Assembly: GCA_003132085.1 (NCBI GenBank)
Contig: PKWO01000391.1
Span: 6,208-11,497 of the forward strand
Reading direction: 5' to 3'
From: Oxalobacteraceae bacterium
GTDB lineage: Bacteria; Pseudomonadota; Gammaproteobacteria; Burkholderiales; Burkholderiaceae_D
DNA: 5,290 nucleotides
Shown here piece by piece: positions 1 to 5,290 of this stretch. Made by a program: the position numbers and the translations under genes. The notes beneath the pieces are model-generated. The model searched no databases. It was not told the origin of the DNA and saw nothing but the letters and a program-made list of their open reading frames with translations. Positions within the stretch are counted from its first letter, which is position 1, and every line of letters starts with the position of its first letter.

Positions 1-1067
1 GGGCTTGTGGCGGTCAGCTTGGTGCGCCACACATCGACCATCGCCGGATCGGCGAACAGGTAGGGAATCTCTGCTGGAACGGTTGCAAGGCTGGTGCCGC
101 AGGCCAGCGGCAGGCTCAATAGCGGGCAATGAAATTCAAACGGCGGCAAGGCTTCGCCATCCGCCACCAGGTGTGTGACTCCGGCCAGTCCGGTCAGCAG
201 GGATCGGAGCGCGAGCGGCGCCTGAAGGATGACGGTCGCTCCCTTGTCTGCGGCCAATTTGGCATACCTGCAGAAATGCAGCGTGTCACCCACCCCCTGC
301 TCCGCATGCAAAAGAAGGGTCTTTCCTTGCAGCGGCTCACGGCCTGACCATTGCGGTTGGGCGAAATGATGTTTGCGTGCCTGGAAAGACTCCGTCAGCC
401 AGCGCCATTCGTATTGGCGCCAACCTTCGGAAAAATCGCCCAACAGCAATTTGCACATGCTTTCGTTCCAATGCGCCTGGGCCAAATCCGGTTTGATGTC
501 CAGCGCGCGGCGGTAACTGGCGATTGCTTCCTCAATGCGGGCCTGATCGTTCAGGGTGCTGCCGAGGTTGTTATGGCCTTCGGCATAGTCTGGTCGTATT
601 GCCAACGCTTGGCGATGGCAGGCTTCCGCTTCTGCCAGCCGGCCCTGCCGACAGAGGACGCTGCCTAGATTGCTGTATGCCTGCGCAGTGTGCGGGTTAA
701 TCTGCAACGCCCGTCGATGGAAGGCTTCCGCAGCCGGCAATTCGTTCGCTTCTGCCAGCGCTAAGCCGAAGTTGCTCTGCGCTTGCTCGTCGTTCGGCAG
801 CAATTCTGCGGCGCGGTGCATTGCCCGCAACGCTTCTCCATGCTTTCTCTGTAATTTCAGCATGACACCCAGCAATTTCCAGCCGAATCCGTGGTCCGGC
901 AAACGCCTGGTCAATTCGATCGCAGCAGTTTCGCCTTCGGCGATGCGGCCTTGGTCCAACATATCCACCAGTGCTCGCATCTCGGACAGATCCGGTTGCG
1001 CCGCTGCCTGTCGCGCAGTTTCCGTCTGGTCGGTGTTTGATTGCGGTTCAGGTTCATTAATGGCCAT
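1..1067 (-). CDS. TPR-repeat glycosyltransferase-like protein (N-terminal part, cut by window edge)
   Basis: Translating the minus strand from the ATG at 1067 gives 355 residues that stay open to the left edge, so the C-terminus is missing. Residues 1-60 are a hydrophilic leader. Five 34-residue TPR units follow, starting near residues 61, 95, 129, 163 and 197. The third and fourth are the clearest (AYSNLGSVLCRQGRLAEAEA, then NNLGSTLNDQARIEEAIASY), and the last is degenerate and ends in the GWRQYEWRW segment. From about residue 236 comes QPQWSGREPLQGKTLLLHAE followed by QGVGDTLHFCRY. This is the typical start of the GT-B domain, resembling the heptosyltransferase fold, in bacterial TPR-glycosyltransferases. 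Such proteins are thought to glycosylate proteins or act in surface polysaccharide synthesis, but the substrate here cannot be read. There is no signal peptide, so it is probably cytoplasmic. In-frame stops near 1125-1130 and no other good start upstream favour this ATG, although its ribosome site is weak. Divergent from the M13 peptidase gene. Confidence 0.88.
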   Translation of the reverse strand, partial: MAINEPEPQSNTDQTETARQAAAQPDLSEMRALVDMLDQGRIAEGETAAIELTRRLPDHGFGWKLLGVMLKLQRKHGEALRAMHRAAELLPNDEQAQSNFGLALAEANELPAAEAFHRRALQINPHTAQAYSNLGSVLCRQGRLAEAEACHRQALAIRPDYAEGHNNLGSTLNDQARIEEAIASYRRALDIKPDLAQAHWNESMCKLLLGDFSEGWRQYEWRWLTESFQARKHHFAQPQWSGREPLQGKTLLLHAEQGVGDTLHFCRYAKLAADKGATVILQAPLALRSLLTGLAGVTHLVADGEALPPFEFHCPLLSLPLACGTSLATVPAEIPYLFADPAMVDVWRTKLTATS

Positions 1068-1260
1068 GGCAAATCGGTGGTGTGTAGGGTGGGCGACTCG
1101 TCGCAGTGCAGTCTCCTGAAATTTTCATCAACGATAACGTAAATTAAGCACGGCCATGGCATTTTTCAGTTTGACCAATGAATCGGCTATTGTTCAACGC
1201 CGGTTGCACGGGTATCCGGGAAATGAGTTGATGTATCATTTCGTCCGTTACCGACGCAAT

Positions 1261-1294
1261 ACCTGAACCAACCTGAAGTTGTGAGGCAGGTTCA
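1261..1294. repeat. ACCTGAA direct repeat with overlapping inverted repeats
   Basis: ACCTGAA occurs at 1261-1267 and again at 1271-1277, exactly 10 bases (about one helical turn) apart. A CAGGTTCA at 1287-1294 forms inverted repeats with both parts: AACCTG (1270-1275) with CAGGTT (1287-1292), and TGAACC (1264-1269) with GGTTCA (1289-1294). The cluster ends 8 bases before the candidate -35 box of the peptidase gene, a normal place for a regulator to bind. The repeats are seen directly; an operator role is inference. It could also be a chance arrangement of short words. Confidence 0.4.
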
Positions 1295-1302
1295 TGCACC
1301 CG

Positions 1303-1331
1303 TTGGAAGTGCGTCTCGGCGTCCACATAAT
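1303..1331 (+). promoter_or_regulatory. Candidate sigma70-type promoter for the M13 peptidase gene
   Basis: TTGGAA at 1303-1308 (4 of 6 matches to TTGACA) is followed after 17 bases by CATAAT at 1326-1331 (5 of 6 matches to TATAAT). Transcription would start near 1338, leaving a leader of about 44 bases before the ATG at 1382. Spacing and position are ideal, but this is a consensus match by eye only. Confidence 0.45.
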
Positions 1332-1371
1332 GGCAGGCCGAGGCATATCATCGACACCTTTCATATCTCGC

Positions 1372-1376
1372 GAGGG
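1372..1376 (+). promoter_or_regulatory. Shine-Dalgarno site of the M13 peptidase gene
   Basis: GAGGG at 1372-1376 lies 5 bases before the ATG at 1382. It supports that start over the internal Met24, which would also remove most of the signal peptide. Confidence 0.6.
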
Positions 1377-1381
1377 CAAGC

Positions 1382-3460
1382 ATGCATTTTCAACCACTCT
1401 GTTCCGGCGCCGGTTTGCGCCAATTGTTGCGGCGCGCGCCGATTGCCTTGATGGCATTTTCTTTGGCTGCGAGCGCACCCGTTGCGGTCACCGCGACCGA
1501 GGTACAGCCGCCCTTCACCGTTAACGGCATGAAACAGAGTATACGTCCTGGCGACGATTTCAACGGTTATGTCAACGGCGGCTGGATCGACAGCACCGCG
1601 ATTCCCGCTGACAGAAGTCATTGGGGAATTGACGGGCAGATCGCGGAGGAGACCGATAAACGTGTCGCCAAACTGATAGAGGACGCCGCCAAGGGTGGGG
1701 CCGGCAGGACCGCCGACGCCCGCCGGGTCGGCGTTTTTTATGCGTCATTCATGGATGACTCGGGGATAGAAGGCAAGGGCCTGACTCCGCTGCGACCGCT
1801 GTTGCAACGCATCGCATCGATCTCGGACAAGAGTGCTTTGGCGCGCCTGTTGGGCAGCACACTGCGGGCCGATGTGGACCCCCTGAACGCCACCAATTTT
1901 TTTACTGAAAATCTGTTCGGTTTATGGGTCGCGCAAGGCTTGCATGATCCGGCACATTATCAAGCATACCTGCTGCAGGGCGGGCTTGGCTTGCCGGATC
2001 GGGAGTACTACCTGTCCAAGGATGGCAAGATGGCGGAAATTCGCGCCAAGTATTTGGCGCATATTGCCACCATCTTCAAGTTGGCCGGATTCAAGGACGC
2101 CGACCGGCGCGCGGCGCGGGTGTACAGTCTGGAGCGTAAGATCGCACTTTCGCATGCCCGCCGGGAAGACTCCGAAGATATTGCGAAGGCTGATAATACC
2201 TGGTCCGGCGACGATTTCGCAGACAAGGCTGGCGGTCTGGATTGGGCGGCGTTTTTTGACGGCGCAGGGTTAGCCCGGCAGCAGACTTTCGGCGTTTGGC
2301 ACCCCGGTGCGGTCAAGGGAGAAGCTGCGCTGGTAGGCGCAATTCCGCTGGCGGTCTGGAAAGACTACCTCCGCTATCACGCGATCAATCATTTCTCCGA
2401 CGATTTGCCGAAGACATTTGCGGATGCGCATTTTGCTCTCTACGGTACCGTGCTGTCAGGCACGCCGGAGCAACAGGCGCGCTGGAAGCGCGCAGTTGAA
2501 GCGACTAATGCCGCGTTGGGCGACTCGGTCGGCCATCTGTATGTCGACCGGTATTTTTCGGCGGATGCCAAGGCAAGGGTGCAGGCCATGGTTGGCAATA
2601 TCGTCAAATCCTTTGCGCTGCGCATCGATCGTCTGGACTGGATGGCGCCGGCAACCAAGATTCAAGCCAAGGAGAAATTGAAAACCCTCTATGTGGGTGT
2701 CGGGTATCCGGATCGATGGCGCGATTACACCGGTCTGGAGATATTGCCGAACGATGCGCTTGGCAATGCGATGCGCGCGGAAGAATTCGCGTATCGGCGC
2801 GAGATCGCCAAATTCGGAAAGCCGGTAGACCGAACCGAGTGGGCCATGTTGCCGCAGGTGGTCAATGCGGTGAATTTGCCGCTACAGAATGCCCTCAACT
2901 TTCCCGCCGGTATTCTGCAGCCGCCAAGCTTCGACCCGGCGGCCTCCGATGCGAGCAATTACGGTGCTATAGGCGCGGTGATCGGGCACGAAATCAGTCA
3001 TAGTTTTGATGATCAGGGCAGTCAATTCGACGCGGAGGGCGGTTTGCGGAACTGGTGGAGTCAAGACGATCTAGCGCATTTCAAGAAGTCCGCTGCGGCG
3101 CTCGCCGCGCAATTCTCCGCTTATCATGCGTTTCCTGATCTGGCGGTCAATGGGCAACAGACCTTGAGCGAAAATATTGCCGATCTCGCCGGTCTTACCG
3201 TTGCATACGACGCTTACCATGCGTCGCTGGTCGACCAGTCGGCAGCTTCAGATCAGCAATTCTTCGTCGCCTTCGGCGAGAGCTGGCGCGAAAAGACGCG
3301 CGACAAGGCACTGCGCAGGCAAATCGCCACCGATGGCCATGCGCCGGCGCAGTATCGCGTTGCGACCGTGCGCAATCTCGACGCATGGTATGCTGCTTTC
3401 GATGTAAAGCCGGGTCAAAGGCTATACCTGGCACCGGAGTCGCGCGTCAGAATCTGGTAG
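1382..3460 (+). CDS. M13 family (neprilysin/PepO-type) zinc metallopeptidase, exported
   Basis: A complete 692-residue protein, normal length for bacterial M13 peptidases. These cut oligopeptides and usually act in the periplasm or at the cell surface. A signal peptide is visible: basic residues at 13-18 (RQLLRR), a hydrophobic core at about 20-36, and a likely cleavage after AVTA at residue 38. The N-terminal M13 domain includes RPGDDFNGYVNGGWI (55-69) and GGLGLPDREYYL (200-211). The catalytic domain has the zinc motif HEISH (H536, H540, catalytic E537), the third ligand E597 in SENIADLAG with D601, and H653 and R659 in GHAPAQYRV. These match neprilysin H583/H587/E584, E646/D650, H711 and R717. 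N495-A496 sits 41 residues before the first zinc histidine, as N542-A543 does in neprilysin. The protein ends in the typical RVRIW. I see no cysteine in the mature protein, consistent with bacterial members. The start is supported by a GAGGG site. The nearest downstream gene is the permease, about 136-170 bases away on the same strand. Confidence 0.96.
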   Translation: MHFQPLCSGAGLRQLLRRAPIALMAFSLAASAPVAVTATEVQPPFTVNGMKQSIRPGDDFNGYVNGGWIDSTAIPADRSHWGIDGQIAEETDKRVAKLIEDAAKGGAGRTADARRVGVFYASFMDDSGIEGKGLTPLRPLLQRIASISDKSALARLLGSTLRADVDPLNATNFFTENLFGLWVAQGLHDPAHYQAYLLQGGLGLPDREYYLSKDGKMAEIRAKYLAHIATIFKLAGFKDADRRAARVYSLERKIALSHARREDSEDIAKADNTWSGDDFADKAGGLDWAAFFDGAGLARQQTFGVWHPGAVKGEAALVGAIPLAVWKDYLRYHAINHFSDDLPKTFADAHFALYGTVLSGTPEQQARWKRAVEATNAALGDSVGHLYVDRYFSADAKARVQAMVGNIVKSFALRIDRLDWMAPATKIQAKEKLKTLYVGVGYPDRWRDYTGLEILPNDALGNAMRAEEFAYRREIAKFGKPVDRTEWAMLPQVVNAVNLPLQNALNFPAGILQPPSFDPAASDASNYGAIGAVIGHEISHSFDDQGSQFDAEGGLRNWWSQDDLAHFKKSAAALAAQFSAYHAFPDLAVNGQQTLSENIADLAGLTVAYDAYHASLVDQSAASDQQFFVAFGESWREKTRDKALRRQIATDGHAPAQYRVATVRNLDAWYAAFDVKPGQRLYLAPESRVRIW

Positions 3461-3596
3461 CCGATCCTGCAGACGGCGCGGGACTTATCACGCGTTCCGG
3501 AGGGTTGATCGCGTTATTCGGCGTTACGCCTGAAATCGCGTACTTCGATTTCCTCCGCCTCGTCAATTGTCGAATAGCGTTACGAAAAGCGATCAC
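3461..3596. other. Spacer between peptidase and permease genes, with short repeated words
   Basis: No gene is recognisable here, and I see no GC stem followed by a T-run that would end the peptidase transcript. GCGTTA occurs at 3511, 3521 and 3577, the last two extended to GCGTTACG. ATCGCGT occurs at 3508 and 3535. A small stem GGCG-TTA-CGCC lies at 3520-3530 without a T-tract. No promoter with good spacing was found for the permease, so read-through from the peptidase gene is possible. Confidence 0.45.
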
Positions 3597-3647
3597 GTGT
3601 CATCTTCTCCATCCATACTGCGGGCTTTGCGTGACGATTATTTTTTT
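3597..3647 (+). other. Out-of-frame N-terminal coding fragment of the YbiR-like permease
   Basis: Starting at GTG 3597, this frame reads MSSSPSILRALRDDYFF and then enters the T-run at 3641-3647. After it the frame continues as unrelated, non-membrane sequence (PRAVHIVAG and onward). The main permease frame has DDYFF-like context replaced by VTII before FFRALFILLL. A short basic/acidic stretch of the type LRxLxxDxFF just before the first membrane helix is what I recall for YbiR-type proteins. The fragment is therefore best explained as the true N-terminus, separated from its gene by one extra T. A TTG at 3567 is an alternative, longer start. A TGA at 3531 closes the frame upstream. The ribosome site is weak for either start. 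Confidence 0.6.
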
Positions 3648-4713
3648 CCGCGCGCTGTTCATATTGTTGCTGGCGCTTACCATGCTGGCCCCTGGCAAGC
3701 TTGGCACTTATGCGAGTCTGGTCGATTGGCCGACCATTGCAACCTTGGCCGGATTGCTGGTGCTGACCAAGAGTTTGGAGGCTAGCGGATATCTGACCCA
3801 TCTTGGCGTTCATCTTATCGCGTTAATGCCCACTGAACGTGCATTGGCCTTTTTCCTGGTATTGGCAACCGCGGCGCTGTCGATGTTTCTCACCAACGAT
3901 GTTGCGTTGTTTGTGGTTGTGCCGCTCACACTGGGCTTGCGGGCCACGATGGCGTTGCCGACCACACGGCTCATTGTGTTTGAGGCGCTGGCAGCCAATG
4001 CCGGTTCCGCACTCACTCCGATCGGCAATCCGCAAAATTTATTTCTCTGGCAGATTTCTCAAATTTCATTCGGCAGCTATTGCTTGTCCATGTTGCCGCT
4101 GTTGGCGATAGTCATGGCCGTTCTGCTGCTGATGACCAGTGTAACGTTTGCCGGCCGCAAACTGTCGGTGGAACCGGGCGCGGAGACGACTCCGGTGGTG
4201 TCGAAACTGCGGACCTTGTCGTTGCTGCTGTATCTGCCGTTCCTGGTGCTGACCGATCTGCATTTCGCCGTGGTTGCGTTGTTGCTGGTATTGATGATCT
4301 TCTTTTTTGTCGATCGCAACGTGTTGGCCCGCACCGATTGGGGGCTGATACTGGTATTTATCCTGATGTTCGTCGATCTACGGCTACTTGCGCAACAACC
4401 GTTGATTCGCACGGCAATCGAATCAATCGGTCTGGCTCATTCACCGCGGCTCTATATTGCGGGGATCATCGCCTCGCAGCTCATCAGCAATGTACCGGCT
4501 GCGATTTTGCTGGCTGAATATACCAAGGATTGGCGGTTGATTGCTTATGCGGTCAATGTCGGCGGTTTCGGTTTTGTGTTGGGGTCGCTGGCCAATCTCA
4601 TCGCGTTGCGCATGGCGCGCAAGCGTAGCGCATGGGTTTTGTTTCATGCCTATTCGTTGCCTTTTCTGTTGCTCTCCGGCAGTCTGGTTTATGTGTATTT
4701 ATTTATGGGCTAG
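3631..4713 (+). CDS. ybiR: YbiR-like inner-membrane permease (ion-transporter superfamily); 5' end probably frameshifted
   Basis: The uninterrupted frame gives 360 residues from GTG 3631, the only usable start after the peptidase stop and before the first helix. It has no clear ribosome site. The protein is almost wholly hydrophobic, with about ten membrane segments. It carries the paired motifs of ArsB/NhaD/SLC13-type carriers: FLTNDVALFVVVPLT (86-100) with NAGSALTPIGNPQN (123-136) in the first half, and SQLISNVPAAILL (282-294) with NVGGFGFVLGSLANLIALR (309-327) in the second. VDWPTIATLAGLLVLTKSLE (31-50) and the motifs above closely resemble E. coli YbiR as I remember it. YbiR is an inner-membrane protein whose transported ion is not established, so no substrate is claimed. 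Joining the upstream fragment at 3597 by dropping one T gives 371 residues, about the length I recall for YbiR (372). The gene may be co-transcribed with the peptidase and ends 30 bases before the convergent GGDEF gene. Confidence 0.87.
   Translation: MTIIFFRALFILLLALTMLAPGKLGTYASLVDWPTIATLAGLLVLTKSLEASGYLTHLGVHLIALMPTERALAFFLVLATAALSMFLTNDVALFVVVPLTLGLRATMALPTTRLIVFEALAANAGSALTPIGNPQNLFLWQISQISFGSYCLSMLPLLAIVMAVLLLMTSVTFAGRKLSVEPGAETTPVVSKLRTLSLLLYLPFLVLTDLHFAVVALLLVLMIFFFVDRNVLARTDWGLILVFILMFVDLRLLAQQPLIRTAIESIGLAHSPRLYIAGIIASQLISNVPAAILLAEYTKDWRLIAYAVNVGGFGFVLGSLANLIALRMARKRSAWVLFHAYSLPFLLLSGSLVYVYLFMG
3641..3647. repeat. T7 homopolymer at the permease frame break
   Basis: A run of seven T preceded by ATTA and followed by CCGCGC. 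It sits exactly where the coding signal changes frame: upstream codons read GAT TAT TTT TTT, downstream codons read TTT TTC CGC GCG. One T fewer would make the frame continuous. An equal T7 run at 1897-1903 inside the peptidase gene is in frame and encodes the normal NFFTENLFG stretch. Confidence 0.75.
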
Positions 4714-4743
4714 CCGACCGAGCCGAACGCACGCTGAGATATT

Positions 4744-5290
4744 TCAGTCCGCAAATTCGACGCGATTGCGGCCGTTTTGCTTGGCCAGGTAAAGCGCCGC
4801 ATCTGCTTTGGCCAAGGCAGCATCGACATCTGCTATGCCCATGCCCGCCATGGTAACCCCGATGCTAGAGGTCATTGATAGCGTAACTCCTTCATTGTTC
4901 GATATCTTGTTTGCCTCGATTTCCCGGCGCAGACGTTCCGCCACGACGCGTGCCTCTGCAGGCGTCGTGTCAGGCAGCAAAATGGCGAATTCATCGCCGC
5001 CAAAGCGACCCAGCAGATCAATGCGGCGCAGCACTCTTTGGCAGGCATCGACAAACCCGACAATTGCCAGGTCGCCGAGCGCATGTCCGTGGGTGTCGTT
5101 GATCTGCTTGAAGTTGTCAATATCCAGCATGAGTATGGCAAGATTGGAGTTGTATCGTTGAGCCCGATTTAATTCCATCTCAGCCTTGGAAATAAAGTAG
5201 CGTCGGTTGGCAATTCCTGCAAGGGTATCCGTGTTGGCCATTTGCGAGAGCGCTTCCTGTTGGCGTAGCAGCGCCCAGTGTTCGCGCAGG
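4744..5290 (-). CDS. GGDEF-domain protein, probable diguanylate cyclase (C-terminal part, cut by window edge)
   Basis: The minus-strand frame is open from the right edge to a TGA at 4744-4746, giving 181 visible C-terminal residues. Residues below are numbered from the internal Met at 5241. The GGDEF domain begins at TDTLAGIANRR (4-14). It has the metal-binding region LDIDNFKQIND (D40, N48), guanine-contact D57 in HGHALGD, the intact signature GGDEF (81-85, bases 4987-5001) and the inhibitory I-site RRID (R72, D75), five residues before it. It ends with the usual ADAALYLAKQNGRNRVEF. These residues predict an active enzyme making c-di-GMP from two GTP, with product inhibition. Upstream of Met5241 the frame reads LREHWALLRQQEALSQ, a helical linker typical of the stretch before GGDEF. 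That ATG is therefore internal, and sensor or membrane domains lie outside the window. Convergent with the permease gene, 30 bases apart. Confidence 0.93.
   Translation of the reverse strand, partial: LREHWALLRQQEALSQMANTDTLAGIANRRYFISKAEMELNRAQRYNSNLAILMLDIDNFKQINDTHGHALGDLAIVGFVDACQRVLRRIDLLGRFGGDEFAILLPDTTPAEARVVAERLRREIEANKISNNEGVTLSMTSSIGVTMAGMGIADVDAALAKADAALYLAKQNGRNRVEFAD

Larger units (their letters stand above)
1068..1381. other. Divergent intergenic region
   Basis: These 314 bases separate two divergently transcribed genes, and no convincing gene lies inside. The short open frames here have no recognisable protein and overlap the flanking genes in the wrong frame. The right half contains a repeat cluster (1261-1294), a promoter-like pair (1303-1331) and a ribosome site (1372-1376), all serving the plus-strand peptidase gene. 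The left half must carry the leader and promoter of the minus-strand TPR gene, but I find no strong -35/-10 pair there. It contains a small GC palindrome at 1093-1104 (GCGACTCGTCGC). On the minus strand it also has a CAGGAG sequence at about 1113-1118, too far from the ATG at 1067 to be its ribosome site. Confidence 0.7.

Noticed and set aside
129..1119. Three consecutive plus-strand open frames at 129-347, 351-668 and 670-1119
   Set aside because: They lie antisense to the clearly coding TPR gene and their translations show no recognisable domain.
1111..1200. Promoter for the TPR gene, for example CTGAAA with TAATTT at 17-base spacing on the minus strand
   Set aside because: The -10 match is only 3 of 6, no better than expected by chance.
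911..1326. Minus-strand open frames at 911-1162 and 1144-1326
   Set aside because: The first overlaps the TPR gene in another frame and the second lies in the intergenic region; neither has recognisable protein features or a good ribosome site.
1897..1903. T7 run in the peptidase gene as a second frameshift site
   Set aside because: The frame is continuous and the encoded NFFTENLFG matches the expected family sequence on both sides.
3385..3630. N-terminal extension of the permease frame back to an ATG at 3385
   Set aside because: It would overlap the conserved C-terminus of the peptidase, and the extra residues look non-coding and do not resemble any permease N-terminus.
3639..3648. Programmed -1 ribosomal frameshift at the T-run
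   Set aside because: Joining the two frames requires a +1 or -2 shift, so a -1 slip would go to the wrong frame.
4708..4743. Terminator between the convergent permease and GGDEF genes (GGCTAGCC palindrome at 4708-4715)
   Set aside because: The stem is only a few base pairs with no loop or T-run, so it does not look like an intrinsic terminator.
5239..5241. ATG at 5241 as the true start of the GGDEF gene
   Set aside because: The frame stays open upstream to the window edge with a typical helical linker, and no ribosome site lies at a suitable distance.

Overview
This is ordinary-looking proteobacterial chromosome, moderately GC-rich by eye with frequent TTG leucine codons. The gene families and the periplasmic type of M13 peptidase suggest a Gram-negative bacterium, perhaps a beta- or gammaproteobacterium. 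That placement is an inference from style and not from a marker gene.

Layout from left to right. (1) Positions 1-1067, minus strand: the N-terminal 355 residues of a TPR-repeat protein joined to a GT-B-like glycosyltransferase domain, cut by the left edge. (2) Positions 1068-1381: a 314-bp divergent intergenic region. It holds a plausible sigma70-type promoter, a compact repeat/inverted-repeat cluster and a Shine-Dalgarno site for the next gene. (3) Positions 1382-3460, plus strand: a complete, exported M13 (neprilysin/PepO-type) zinc metallopeptidase with all catalytic motifs. (4) Positions 3461-3596: a short spacer with no clear terminator or promoter. (5) About 3597/3631-4713, plus strand: a YbiR-like permease of the ion-transporter (ArsB/NhaD/SLC13-type) superfamily. 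(6) Positions 4744-5290, minus strand: the C-terminal GGDEF (diguanylate cyclase) domain of a gene that runs off the right edge, convergent with the permease.

The most notable observation is at the 5' end of the permease gene. The peptide expected at the N-terminus of a YbiR-type protein is encoded in a different frame (from a GTG at 3597) from the rest of the protein. The two frames meet exactly at a run of seven T (3641-3647). Removing one T would join them into a 371-residue protein. As written, the gene can only be read from a poorly supported GTG at 3631, giving 360 residues. This may be a true frameshift, a slippage site or a sequencing error.

The four genes do not form an obvious pathway. 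The peptidase and permease share a strand and could be co-transcribed. The glycosyltransferase and cyclase genes point away from and towards them respectively. I see no mobile element, CRISPR array, tRNA or rRNA.
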